The notes beneath the pieces are model-generated. The model had not been told where the DNA came from, ran no database searches, and saw only the letters and a program-made list of their open reading frames with translations. 64,000 nt of DNA, taken from positions 14,538,501-14,602,500 of the forward strand of contig CM042039.1 of the NCBI GenBank assembly GCA_023525975.1. Reading direction: 5' to 3'. Source of the stretch: Smallanthus sonchifolius (lineage: Eukaryota > Streptophyta > Magnoliopsida > Asterales > Asteraceae). Position 1 is the stretch's first letter, and every line of letters starts with the position of its first letter. A program made the position numbers and the translations under genes. Shown here piece by piece: positions 21,217 to 32,979 of the stretch.

Positions 21217-21721
21217 ATTAAAAGTTCCTACGGGGACATTGAGACGCGTAACGATACAGATTTTAGATAATAATGTATGACTTAAATGAATGTTAATGTT
21301 TTAAACAAATGATTGTGTTTAAATATGCGAAGGTTTACGAATGAAAGGCTCTGTTTTCTTATACGAATGTTAAACCCTAATGAATGTTTGAATGATGAAC
21401 CATTTCTTAAAACGAACGAAAACTAGAACTCACCAGCGTAGCTGACGTTTTTAAGTGTACACATTCAGGTTAAGGCAGGTGATGAGGATGGACGGTGATG
21501 CTTGGCTAGAGATGAAGATTTACCCGACTGCTTTTGAAGACTGGCATCCCGTTATGTTTAGTTATGATGTAATTATGTTTACGCTTCCGCATGTATGAAT
21601 AACGATTAAGTTATGTTTAAATGAAAATTTCCGCTGCGTTATCTGATATTCATGTTTAAGAACTGCTTGTGAATGAGTAAATCCAACAAGTGGGGCCTCC
21701 CGGGTTTGGGGCCTTACAAGT

Positions 21722-21733
21722 TGGTATCAGAGC
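21722..21733 (+). other. Primer binding site, tRNA-iMet type (Tekay)
   Basis: TGGTATCAGAGC lies three bases after the LTR end, complementary to the 3' end of plant initiator tRNA-Met. Confidence 0.9.
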
Positions 21734-22048
21734 AATAGTTTGAGAGATTTGGACACTCCCAGTGTCTGAACTTAAACTTTGAATGGGACCAAAAGCGGAT
21801 GCCAGTACGGGTAACTCGAGCCAAAGCACCAGGTATGTAAAGTAGAGTATGTGTATGTAGTATGCCTTAGAAAAGGTTAGGTAAGGACTTGTGTCCTGAT
21901 GGAATCACAAAGGTGGTCAAATAGAAATCGAAAGGTAGTGTAATGGTTAATTACAGATGGCCAGTGTATATTAACATCTTACAGTACTTATTGAATTTTA
22001 TTTGTTAACTAGCGTGATGACATTGGATTTCTTGTCTAATAGAACGAA

Positions 22049-25000
22049 ATGGCAAGGAGAGGGAACGGAAGGCGTGGTGGCCGTACCGGTGGTCGTACCG
22101 GCGGTCGAAATGGTGGGCGTGGCAGGATTCCTGCGCGCCAAGAACACAGTGAAGAAGGAAGTGTTCACACTGAACCGGCGGTTAGTGTGCATGAAGCTGA
22201 GCAGACCAAGGTTGAAGAGCAACCTTTCACTTTTGAACCAGAAGTGAGAGCAGCAATAGCTCGAGAATTCACAGAATTGATGAAGAATTCTCTGCCAGGT
22301 CTGTTGGCTGAAGCGTTGAAGCAGGTCAATGGGGCGGGTGGGTCTAGCGCGGCAATTGGTGCTCAGAACAATGAGACCGACAATGCACCGCCTGCTCGCG
22401 GATGTGATTATAAGTCCTTTAAGGCATGTGACCCGCCGATACTCACTGGAAAGAAGGACGCGGTGGCTACATTTGATTGGGTGATCCGTATGGAAGCTGC
22501 TATTCGTCTGAGCGAGTGCCGAACGGATCAAGTGGTAAAATTTGCTGCTAACTCCTTGAGGGAGGAAGCATCCCACTGGTGGGAAGGTGTACGTCAGGCA
22601 AAAGGGAGCGAGATTGTGGATGCAATGATGTGGGCTGACTTGAAAACTTTAGTGATTAAGAATTTCTGCCCAAGGAACGAGATTGAGAAGGTGGAAAGGG
22701 AATTTCTGGGTTTGAAGGCCGGGAACATGACGCACCGGCAATACACAACCCGATTTAATGAACTGGCACGTCTGGTACCACACCTTGTCACTACAGAAGA
22801 GAGAAAGATTGCCTGTTATATTCAAGGGTTGCCGGACCAGGTCCGCACCTATGTTAAGGCGAACGCCCCTACTACCTATGATTTGGCAGTAGAGCTAAGT
22901 GGCGTAGTATTTGACGATCTGGCACTGAATGTTGTTGCCGTTGAAGAGAAAAAGAAGAGACCGAGCTTCTCGAACAAGCGAACTGGGGGAAAAATGTTTG
23001 GGGCTCGTGATAAGAGGGCTCGGGTGGATGAGCCGACTGTTTGTAAGAAGTGTGGAAGGGAGCATGTAGGTGAATGCAGAGTGGGATCTAGCTTGTGCTT
23101 TAAGTGTGGCAAGACCGGGCACTACTCCCGTGAATGCCCGCAAGGCTACAAATGCTACAACTGTGGGGATTTCGGCCATATGAGCCGAGAATGTACCAAG
23201 TCCAGGATGGGGGAAACCGGGAAGGGAAAGGGCCCGGAAAAGAAGGGAGAGGGATCTCGTGCGAAGACGCGGGCGTACGCACTGACGCAGGATCAGGCTA
23301 GGAAGGATCCCGATGTGGCGTCAGGTACGTTCATCCTTGACAACACTCTTGTTTCTGTGTTATTTGATTCGGGCGCCAGTAAGAGTTTTATATCGGCGAC
23401 TTTTTGTAAAAGAGTGAAGTATGCTGTGAGTAAGCTAGAAAGGGCCTTTAGCGTAGAGACCGCTGAGGGTAGAATTGCGAGAGTGACCGATGTAGTTGAC
23501 AACTCCACAATAAAAATAGAAGGTCATAGGTTCCCTGTCAGATTGTTTGTTATGGTTTTGGGAGGGTTCGATGTCGTGCTGGGTATGGATTGGTTAACTG
23601 CCAACGAAGCACAAATCATATGTAAACGAAAGATAATCCGACTCAAGGCTCCGGATGGTAGCAAAGTCGAGGTTTTTGGAGATCGTGACGCCCCGATGCC
23701 AAATGTCATCTCAATGATTAAGGCAACGAATTATTTGAGGCGCGGATGCGAGGCTTATCTGGTATATGTAATTGATAAGTGTAAGGAAGTGAAGGAACTA
23801 GACGATGTACCCGTGGTACGCGAGTACCCGGAGGTGTTTCCAGAGGATTTGCCTGGGATACCACGCGATAGAGAAATTGAGTTCCGAATTGACTTAGTAC
23901 CAGATGCCCAGCCCGTGGCTAAGGCTCCATATCGACTAGCACCAGTGGAAATGAAGGAACTTATGGTCCAACTAGACGAGTTACTTGAGAAAGGATTTAT
24001 CCAACCGAGCATCTCGCCGTGAGGTGCTCCGGTGTTGTTTGTAAAGAAGAAAGATGGTTCGATGAGAATGTGTATCGATTATCGCGAGTTGAATAAACGA
24101 ACGGTGAAGAACAAGTACCCTTTACCAAGGATCGATGACCTGTTAGACCAGTTGCAAGGCGCAAGTTGGTTTTCGAAAATCGACCTTCGGTCCGGGTACC
24201 ATCAGTTGAAGGTGAGGGAAGAAGACATACCGAAAACTGCATTTCGCACGCGTTATGGACATTTCGAGTTCCGCGTAATGTCTTTCGGATTGACGAACGC
24301 CCCCGCAGCGTTCATGGATTTAATGAATAGGGTGTGTCGACCGATGCTGGATCGATCGGTAATCGTGTTCATCGATGATATCCTTATCTACTCCAAGAAT
24401 GAGGGTGATCACGCATGTCACTTAAAGGAAGTGTTGGAAGCTCTAAAGAAGGAGAAGTTGTATGCTAAGTTCTCCAAATGCGCGTTCTGGCTTAGGAAAG
24501 TCCAATTCTTAGGTCACGTCATTGGCCCGAACGGCATTATGGTTGACCCAGCAAAGATAGTAACGGTAAGTGAATGGGACATTCCTAAGACGCCAACTGA
24601 AATCCGCAGTTTCTTAGGATTGGCGGGCTACTATCGGAGATTCATCCAGGATTTCTCGAAAATAGCTTCGCCATTGACAAAGTTGACTCGGAAAGAAGTA
24701 AAGTACGAATGGGGTTCGACCCAAGATGAGGCGTTTAAGAAATTGAAAGAGAAGCTAACACAGGCTCCAGTCTTGGCCCTTCCCGAGGGCAGTGAAGACC
24801 TGGTGGTATACTCTGACGCGTCGGGTCAGGGATTAGGGTGTGTGTTAATGCAACGCGGTAGGGTGATTGCATATGCGTCGCGGCAGTTGAAAGTTCACGA
24901 AGTCAACTATCCGACTCACGATTTGGAACTTGCTGCTGTCGTATTTGCATTGAAAATATGGAGGCACTACCTGTACGGGGTAAAGTTTACTATTTACTCC

Positions 25001-26632
25001 GACCACAAAAGTTTGAAGTACTTCTTCGAACAAAAGGAGCTTAATATGAGGCAGAGGAGATGGTTGGAACTCCTGAAGGACTATGACTGTGAAATAATGT
25101 ACCACCCTGGAAAGGCAAACGTGGTGGCTGACGCTCTAAGCCGAAAGGATGTGCCTACTCCTATTAGAGTGAAAGCTTGCCAGTTGGTGGTAACATCGGA
25201 TGTGATGAGCGAAATCGAAAGAGCTCAAGATGAGGCACTTAAAGAAGAAAATATAAAGAAAGAAAGGATGGTTGGCCAACAGGACAAATTGGAATATAAC
25301 ACCCTAGGTGTTAGGACGCGTTTTGGACGGATATGGATACCTATGGGTGGCGAACTTAGGAGCAAAATCTTGGATGAGGCTCATAAGTCTCGTTACTCTA
25401 TCCATCCCGGTACCAATAAAATGTACCAAGATCTGAGGAGGGAATACTGGTGGCCTGGAATGAAATGTGATGTGACGAAGTATGTAAGCAAGTGCTTGAC
25501 TTGCTCGCAAGTAAAGGCTGAACACCAGAAACCGTATGGAAAGATTCAATCACTTGACATACCAGAATGGAAGTGGGAACACATTACCATGGACTTCATA
25601 ACTAAGCTACCTCGCACAGCTAAAGGTCATGACGCCATTTGGGTAATTGTGGACCGTTTAACGAAGAGTGCTCATTTCCTACCTATTCGCGAGGCGTTCT
25701 CGTCGGAAAGGTTAGCAGAGGTATTTATCAACGAAGTAGTAGCGCGGCATGGGATGCCTTTGACGATCGTATCTGACCGGGACACACGATTCACATCGAG
25801 GTTCTGGAAAAGATTTCACGAGGCGATGGGTACGAGGCTGAATATCAGCACGGCATACCACCCGTAAACGGATGGTCAGTCCGAAAGAACCATTCAGACT
25901 TTGGAGGATATGCTCCGTGCTTGTATTATTGACTTCGGTGGCAGTTGGGACAGCCATCTGCCGTTAGCCGAGTTCTCCTACAATAATAGTCATCACACGA
26001 CGATAGGCATGCCGCCTTACGAAATGTTGTATGGGAGAAGATGTAGAACCCCGGTTTGTTGGGGTGAGATTGGACAGAAGGAATTAGGAAGTCTCGAAGT
26101 CGTAAGAGAGACGTCGGAAAGGTTTGATCAGATCAAAGCACGAATGAAGGCCGCACAAGATCGTCAGAAATCCTATGCGGATAGACGACGAAGGCCTATC
26201 GAGTTTGATGTTGGGGACAGAGTAATGTTGAAAGTGTCCCCCTGGAAGGGAATCATTCGATTCAGAAAGAAAGGAAAGTTAAGTCCGAGGTTTGTCGGAC
26301 CGTTCAGGATAATGGCACGGGTTGGTGAAGTCGCTTATCGGTTGGAGTTGCCTGATGAGTTAAGTGGGATTCATCCTACCTTCCATGTATCACACTTGCG
26401 AAAGTGTTTGGCGGATGAATCGGCTCACGTACCACTTACTGACATCGAGGTCGACAACAGCCTTAATTACATCGAAGAACCCGTGGCTATCTTAGACCGA
26501 AAGGAAAAGCGTTTGCGTAATAAAGTTATTCCATTGGTTAAAGTCCAATGGAGGCACCGAAAGGGATCGGAGGCTACATGGGAAACGGAGGCGGAGATGA
26601 GGGAGTCGTACCCTCAATTATTTGACTTGTGA
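22049..26632 (+). pseudogene. Tekay gag-pol polyprotein with two nonsense mutations
   Basis: The ATG at 22049 opens a single frame of about 1,527 codons to TGA at 26630, broken by TGA at 24020-24022 (..IQPSISP-stop-GAPVLFVKKKDGS, where Trp is usual) and TAA at 25865-25867 (..ISTAYHP-stop-TDGQSERT, where Gln is usual). Domains in order: Arg/Gly-rich N-terminus, retrotransposon gag (about residues 110-290), CCHC knuckles CFKCGKTGHYSREC and CYNCGDFGHMSREC after a shorter CKKCGREHVGEC, aspartic protease (FDSGASKSF near residue 439), RT with FIDDILIYS (about 24371), RNase H (YSDASGQGLG; about 24810), integrase zinc finger and DDE core (ITMDFITKLP.. VSDRDTRF), and a chromodomain (VPLVKVQWRHRKGSEATWE, about 26530-26590). 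Both changes are C-to-T or G-to-A transitions. Apart from them the frame is intact, which fits a young silenced copy. Confidence 0.93.
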
Positions 26633-26656
26633 TAGGTTTCGGGGACGAAACCTATT

Positions 26657-26672
26657 ATAAGGGGGGTAGACT
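26657..26672 (+). other. Polypurine tract of the Tekay element
   Basis: The purine-rich 'taaggggggtagact' lies immediately before the 3' LTR and would prime plus-strand DNA synthesis. It follows the gag-pol stop by about 30 bp. Confidence 0.8.
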
Positions 26673-27123
26673 TGTAACATCCCAAAATGTCGAGAAATAA
26701 AGTTAACGAGTTCAAGCGGGCCGAAGTCTGGCCGGGTCAGTCGCGAACCGGGCTTGGGGAGGTCTCCCCTATAAATAGCCAGGGTCACCACATGTTTCTC
26801 TCATTTGCAATTCTAGAGAGAGAAAACCGTAGAGAGAGAAAGTGTCGGAATCGCACAAGATTGCACCCGCTCGTGTCTCTTGCACTCGTGAGAAGAACCT
26901 CCGGATCAGAAGCTCGATTCAGGTAACGATCCGACCTAAATCTGAGTTTTTGTTCGTTTTTGGGTTTTTCGGGTTTTGGGTGAAAATCGGACGTTTTTGT
27001 GGATGAAACTTAAGAATAAGCTTAGGTTTAGTATCTACAATGAAAAACGGTTGTTTTGAGCAAAGAAGATTGAAGTTTTGACATAACCGAGTGCGAAAGT
27101 TAGGATTTTCGTGAAGAACAGGT

Positions 27124-27347
27124 CGTGCGCACTTAGCAAGTGCGCACGGAGCAGGTCCTGTGCACTTGCTAAGTGCGCAGGAGGAGGAACCTGCGCACTT
27201 GCTAAGTGCGCAGGAGGAAGGACCTGCGCATTTGCTAAGTGCGCAGGAGGCAGGGTCTGCGCACTAGCTAAGTGCGCAGGCAGCCGGGTCTGCGCACTTG
27301 CTAAGTGCGCAGGCAGCAGGGTCTGCGCACTTGCTAAGTGCGCAGAC
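27124..27347 (+). repeat. 33-bp hairpin repeat array, seven units (3' LTR)
   Basis: Seven units of the hairpin seen at 20260. The first has the loop in the opposite orientation (gcgcacttAGCaagtgcgc against gcgcacttGCTaagtgcgc). Others carry single changes in an arm (tgtgcactt, gcgcattt, gcgcacta). Confidence 0.9.
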
Positions 27348-27992
27348 ATCAGGCTGTTGAGTAGAGATTAGTATGTCTAGAATGGTTAAACCGTTAGAGT
27401 CGGTAATGGTCTGATGTGTATGTAACTACTCAATTCAGATCGGAAGTGACGTGGTTGGACCCTTGATTAGGACAACCGAGACTAGCTTATAAGGTGAGTT
27501 CTAGAAGCCCTCTTTTAAATGTTTTTATATAATGTTTTCGGGCTGGTGTGTACACGTATGAAATGTTGTTTTATAAAATGATTTTTATGAAACTACGTTT
27601 ACGAAAGGAAATGATTTGGAACGAAGGATTTATGGAAAGAAAGTTTATGAACGGAATGTTTACGAACGAATGTTATAAAGAAATGGTTTAATGAAAAGGT
27701 AAAGGGTTTTGAAAGTGAAGGAAAGGTTTTATGAAAAGAAAACAAAAAGGGGCAAAGGTTTTAAAGAAGTCATTACAAATCTAATCTGTCGAATGAATAG
27801 AATTGACGAATGAAGTCTGGGAATGTGATTCCCAGCCTTGTGGTAGATTATGGACAGCGAGCCATAGTTACCACAAGAACAACATGGGCAATGTCTTTGT
27901 GGCATGTCAATGGTATTGATGTTGTACAACTGGTAAAGGGAGTAACGACGGTTACTCGGGTGATGACGATCATCCTAAGCGAACGAGGTAAT

Positions 27993-28180
27993 GGGAAATC
28001 AATGACGGCGATATGTAACGGTTGATTTCCAAAGGAAAGATGCGTGTTGGGCAATGACGGCGATACGTAACGGTTGACCCCACGCATTGAAGGGTTGGGC
28101 AATGACGGCGATACGTAACGGTTGACCCACGTAGTGTATGGTTGTGGCAATGACGGCGATACGTAACGGTTGCCCACAAC
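27993..28180 (+). repeat. Four-unit stem-core array (3' LTR)
   Basis: Same organisation as 21029-21216, with one change in the first core (gatatgtaacgg). The arm pairs are unchanged between LTRs. Confidence 0.85.
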
Positions 28181-28786
28181 ATTAAAAGTTCCTACGGGGA
28201 CATTGAGACGCGTAACGATACAGATTTTAGATAATAATGTATGACTTAAATGAATGTTAATGTTTTAAACAAATGATTGTGTTTAAATATGCGAAGGTTT
28301 ACGAATGAAAGGCTCTGTTTTCTTATACGAATGTTAAACCTTAATGAATGTTTGAATGATGAACCATTTCTTAAAACGAACGAAAACTAGAACTCACCAG
28401 CATAGCTGACGTTTTTAAGTGTACACATTCAGGTTAAGGCAGGTGATGAGGATGGACGGTGATGCTTGGCTAGAGATGAAGAGTTACCCGACTGCTTTTG
28501 AAGACTGGCATCCCGTTATGTTTAGTTATGATGTAATTATGTTTACGCTTCCGCATGTATGAATAACGATTAAGTTGTGTTTAAATGAAAATTTCCGCTG
28601 CGTTATCTGATATTCATGTTTAAGAACTGCTTGTAAATGAGTAAATCCAACAAGTGGGGCCTCCCGGGTTTGGGGCCTTACAAAAATCTAACCAATGTAC
28701 CCATGTTATAACCAATATTACCCCTCATTCAACATTAAAATGTAGACGAAGTTAGTCAGTTGATTGAAAATGGCTAAATTTTGAAA

Positions 28787-29170
28787 TGAATATTTTTTTT
28801 AAAAAGAGAAAAGTGTCATTTTCGTTCATGTGGTTTGGTCATTTTAGGTACTTTCAGCCAAAAACTTATTTTTTAGTTTTTTCGTTCCCGAATTTTCAAA
28901 ATCTAGCCATTTTCATCAAAATAACTAACTACATCTACATTTTAACGTTAAATCAATGGCCGGTTTGAAATTCACAGTTCAAAATCTAACCAATGTACCC
29001 ATGATATAACCAATATTACCCCTCATTCAACATTAAAATGTAGACGAAGTTAGTCAGTTGAATGAAAATGGTTAAATTTTGAAAAAACAAGGACGAAAAA
29101 ACTAAAAAAAATTTTTTGAATGAAAGTGACTAAAATAGTCAAACCATAAGGATGAAAATGATACTTTACT
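28787..29170. mobile_element. Foldback copy 2 with the uninterrupted target site
   Basis: This is a tandem duplicate of the foldback split by the Tekay element. It starts gagaaaagtgtcatttt at 28806 and ends aatgatactttact at 29170, with arms of about 150-170 bp. At 28976-28992 it reads 'cagttcaaaatctaacc', the intact sequence into which the retroelement inserted in copy 1. Confidence 0.85.
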
Positions 29171-30919
29171 ATTTTAAAAAAGTACAAGCATTAATTTATA
29201 TAAACTATATTTTAACTTTTAACTATAAAAATACATAGAAGAATATAAATACAATAAAAGACAAGATAAAACTAAATCGATTTTGGGATTAAAAAACAAA
29301 GAATTAAAGTCATGTGGATTAATTTGATGGTTGACAAAAGGGGATGAGTTTAGAAAATTACATTTTTTATATTAAATTCAAAAAAGGTATAACTATATAA
29401 GTCATAAAGTTTTGCATCCTACTAGCTTTTTTCTTTTTTTCTAAAAAGCAATTTATATAATATAACTTATAAGAGTGTTCACTATTATGGGAAAAATATA
29501 ATCAAGTTGTATTAGTTGGATAATTTAGAGTATTTTAAGAAAGAAAAAAAAGCCGTACTCTTTGTAAAAGTTTTTAATGATAAAAAAAAATCCTTGAAGA
29601 AGACACCTAATTAAGGACTAATTGGTTGCTTTTAGTTAAAATAATCAAAATTTTGGTTATCGTTTCATGCACTTTAGGATAAAAGAATTTAAGCCCTAAT
29701 TATTTAATAATATCAATATTTAAATAATTACTTAATTTATTTTTTTAATTTGTCAAAATGCAATTTGTCAACACTCACCTCTCAACAAATCCAATTACTA
29801 TATGTATCCAAGAAATTGACTTTGCTTTTTATCTTAAAATACCAGTCTTAAATACTTAAATTTTTGTCTTGAAGGATAAAGATACCTAGTGTACACTATT
29901 TGCGAAACTTTTTGAAGCTACACATAATTGAAAATATTAACATTGATTTTGATCATTAGTGAAGTCAAATGGCTAGTGACAAGTTTGACTTTTAATTATT
30001 CAAAAGTCAAATAATAGTATTAGGTGACAAGTTTAGGGCAGTTGTGGTGAATTTGATCCTGTGAGTGTATGGCTTGTCTTGCAAGTAGTTACTTAGTCTA
30101 GTTTTTCTTATATTCTTTTCAAGGGGTTCATAATGGTTAGTCTATAAATTTTCTTGTCTAAAGACACAATTTTGGTACTTTAGTTTCGACATTGAGGTGG
30201 TTCTCATGTGATATGATTGTGACATCTTTCCAATATTGTTGTGGGAGTTAATGTCCCGACCCCAGAATTTCGCCATCTTTCGTACTAACACGCACATTAT
30301 CACTGAGCTTCATAGAACGTTTTTAGGTGGTTCTCATGTGATATGATCATGGAAACTTTCTGAAGAAACGTATGATTTGGTAACCTGACCAGGAGCCATT
30401 TCTAGCTTAACATATCGGTTGTCATGTTGCTGAGACTACTACCCTTAATTTTTGAAAAATGCTATACGAATCCAAAAATTCGGATTCAGAATTTCGGATA
30501 TTTCAGGTTCAGTTTTGATACGGATACTTTTGAACACCCCTACCCTTGGGAAGACAAAATCGACCCTTGCCATAGGGTCTAGTGACTTAAGTGACAACCG
30601 CCATGTTTGCGACATAGTGAGCATTTGAAAATCCATGAATAGAAGTTAATCATATCATTGAAGGGAATTCAAACAAAGTGATTTACCCTTGTTATTGAGT
30701 AAATCTGCCATTTTACCGTTTTCTTAATTAAAACCAAAAATCAATCAACTTTTAATCCGGCTAGATTAGACTTTGACCAAAATTCGGTACTAAAAGCCTT
30801 TATATCCTTGGATCGATACCGGTCTTATCAACGCTATATTATGTATATGATGGGTGCACTTGCCCTGTGTGTATCGTAGTAAGTGGAAGTAATTACCGTT
30901 TCTCTAAATTAAAGCTTAA
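29171..30919. other. AT-rich spacer without a supportable gene
   Basis: No coding region or RNA gene is visible. A phrase 'aggtggttctcatgtgatatgat' occurs twice (about 30193 and 30325). At 30445-30545 the minus strand reads 'gtaggggtgttcaaaagtat', followed by 'ccgaat' runs, like one end of a hAT-type repeat. Confidence 0.45.
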
Positions 30920-31625
30920 CATTACAAGAAATTGGGGTGTTTCCCCACCCATAATTTACCTACACATGTAAATGTGTGGGTAAATACCTACACATGTTTG
31001 TATACGTGTGGGTAACGGATGATGATATTTATTCATAATGACTAACACTTAATATATGTTAGTAATACGTTTTAGCCACACTTGGGGTTGGTGGAAAAAT
31101 TTCCTCCCGAAATTTATGATCAATTAAATGTTAAATTACCTCCACACATGTGGCAAGTTTTCGTTATGTGTAGGCAAAGTATCTACACATGTAAAAAACT
31201 AAAATACGTGTGGGTAATTGATTATGTTTTACCAACACATAATATTTGTGAATAAATGTGTAGATAAATTAAGTAAATAAAATTTTATTTTATTTTTTGA
31301 AAATGACGTGGCAAAATAAATGCCTACACATGTTTAAAAATATACAATATGTGTAGATATTGGATACATATTACATACACAAAATATGTTAATTAAAGTG
31401 TGTAGATAAAAATAAAATGACATGGAAATAAAAATTAAAACAAAAGTTATAACCAAATTAAAATAAGTAAGTACACACATATTTTACATCTAAATGTGTA
31501 TTTAATGTCTACACATGTTTGTATATGTGTGGGTAATGGTTGATGACATATTTTCATATGACTAACACTTACATATGTTGCTAATACGTTTTAGCCACAC
31601 TTGACGTTGGTGGGAAAATTTCCCT
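30920..31625. mobile_element. CACTA-like terminus with palindromic subterminal repeats
   Basis: It starts cattacaagaaattgggg, one base from the usual CACTACAAGAAATT end. Many copies of 'ctacacatgt' and 'tgtgtgggtaa' follow, often paired as short palindromes ('tacacatgtaaatgtgtggg'). A block of about 115 bp ('ctacacatgtttgtatacgt' .. 'gccacacttg.ggttggtgg') occurs at 30990-31105 and again at 31508-31620, so the subterminal region is partly duplicated. No transposase or second end is seen. Confidence 0.5.
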
Positions 31626-32135
31626 CCAAAACTGACGCTCAAATACAACGGATAGAACGAGATAGAACTACGGCTCGTTTCGGATACGATTTCACCATCA
31701 AAACAAACGGTAGGGTTGCGATACCGAACCGAAGATACATATTCACCACTTCGGTTCAAAATTCATGTCTAAGAACATCATCCAACGTACCACGGTTGAG
31801 CTAGCAAAGACAATCAACTTAACTCATAAAATGAGATATATCAACACAATTCATTTTTTAACATAAAACTCTTTGCCTCTCATTTTCTCCTGTTCTTTCC
31901 TTTTAACACATGAATTACAAGACTTAAAATAGAAATTACCTACAACTTCACTACTCTAGCCATAATCTCTTGAATAAGTAAATAAAGAAATAAAAAATAA
32001 ATAAAATATACTGGAAAATAATCATGGAGTATGGCATGGGTTTTAAACGTGCTCCAATTTGGATGACATTTGACGAGAAGGATTTAGTATTCTAATTTCT
32101 TCATCTTGCATGGAAATGAACCACTCCCGGCAAGC
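31626..32135. other. Spacer between CACTA-like repeat and Copia element
   Basis: Short frames only, none with a recognisable domain. The 65-residue minus-strand frame at 31562-31759 could be old element DNA but shows no motif. Confidence 0.4.
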
Positions 32136-32966
32136 TGTTGGATTTTATGAACCAACCCGATAGACAACACGGCTGACCGAGCTATGACCCGTAAGAGTTA
32201 CACCTAAGGCAACGAACATTAAATCCACTTAACCCGCTTAACTGGTAATTACGAACTGTTAGCGAGACGATATATATTTATATATATTCGTTAGACGAGA
32301 ATTATTATTTATACTAGTTTATAAATAATAATTTTATATTATTTTAATCTTTCATTTAAACATTAAAAGGGGTTCGGGCTTTACATCCCGTATTAGACTT
32401 TGCGCCTAGAAACAATTAGTAGGGTTTATAATTATTATATATAACTATAAATCTAATATATGTTTAATGCTTCTAAGGGAGACAGCCGCCAAAAACAAGA
32501 AGAAAACACAAGAAATTGTTTTTATTCCTTTTGGGCGATTTCGAAGCAGCTAACACGCAAATCGAATTGTTCCTGCCTTGCAAGTTCCGGCCAACCCCAC
32601 CCTGTCCCGCCGTCGCGTTTTCCGGCCAGTAGCAATCAGCCGCCGCCACTGCCTTACGAGAATCGGCTATTCCCGGGGCTTCCCGTTTCTCTCGTGTTGT
32701 CAGTTCGTGATCTAGCATCGGTTCGTTGTACCTAGGTGTCTCAACCAGTTAATCATTAACCACTAAAGTATAATTAATCTTATCAGTAGATTAATTGTTT
32801 TTTTGTGTTTGCGTGTTCATAACCAGATCCTGTTCGGTTTGTCAGTGTTGTTAAACACGTATGATTTTATTTTCTGCTGCGTATTTATTAGTTAACTGAA
32901 TTAATTAATTTATCTGTCAAAACCCGTTTTTACAAAAGTCAAATTGATCACCACTAAATCCCAATA
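32136..32966 (+). repeat. 5' LTR of the Copia element
   Basis: Starts TGTTGGATTTTATG and ends AATCCCAATA, the last bases changed from the CA kept in the 3' copy. It carries a palindrome with 14-bp arms (aattattatttata / tataaataataatt, spacer ctagtt) at 32300-32333 and a 'gatatatatttatatatatt' stretch upstream. Confidence 0.9.
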
Positions 32967-32967
32967 G

Positions 32968-32979
32968 TGGTATCAGAGC
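32968..32979 (+). other. Primer binding site, tRNA-iMet type (Copia)
   Basis: TGGTATCAGAGC one base after the LTR, as usual for Copia elements. Confidence 0.9.

Larger units (their letters stand above)
19837..21718 (+). repeat. 5' LTR of the Tekay element (1882 bp)
   Basis: It begins TGTAACATCCCAAAATG and ends GGGGCCTTACA, directly before the primer site. A TATA box (tataaatag) at 19934-19942 is followed by a GAGA-rich stretch (19976-20005). Inside are the 33-bp hairpin array (four units) and the four-unit stem-core array. The 79-residue open frame from 19851 spans promoter and leader and has no recognisable domain. Confidence 0.92.
19837..28682 (+). mobile_element. Tekay-type Ty3/gypsy chromovirus, complete in structure
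   Basis: Two LTRs (19837-21718 and 26673-28682), both TGTAAC...TTACA, flank a primer site, one long gag-pol frame and a polypurine tract. AAAAT duplications border the element. Domain order gag, CCHC, protease, RT, RNase H, integrase, chromodomain places it in Ty3/gypsy chromoviruses; the integrase-linked C-terminal chromodomain suits Tekay/Del. By eye I count about a dozen substitutions between LTRs, so insertion is recent, yet gag-pol holds two in-frame stops. The 3' LTR is 128 bp longer: 99 bp are three extra 33-bp repeat units and 29 bp lie near 26955-26990. Confidence 0.93.
26673..28682 (+). repeat. 3' LTR of the Tekay element (2010 bp)
   Basis: It is nearly identical to the 5' LTR except for about a dozen substitutions, a 29-bp segment near 26955-26990 absent from the 5' copy, and three extra 33-bp hairpin units. 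The TATA box is at 26770-26778 and the stem-core array at 27993-28180. Confidence 0.92.
19667..28786. repeat. Foldback copy 1, split by the Tekay retrotransposon
   Basis: The left part (19667-19836, starting gagaaaagtgtcattttcg) and right part (28683-28786) together form most of a MULE-like foldback. Its right arm stops short at '..ggctaaattttgaaat', where the next copy begins. The retroelement 19837-28682 is inserted between two AAAAT target copies (19832-19836 and 28683-28687). Confidence 0.85.

Noticed and set aside
20170..27371. Ala/His/Leu-repeat frames (LASAQ.. repeats) in the Tekay LTRs
   Set aside because: They are translations of the 33-bp hairpin array; 33 is a multiple of three, so one frame stays open.
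26945..28182. CRISPR-like regularly spaced repeats in the Tekay LTR
   Set aside because: Regular palindromic units are present, but they are LTR minisatellites in plant DNA with near-constant spacers and no cas genes.
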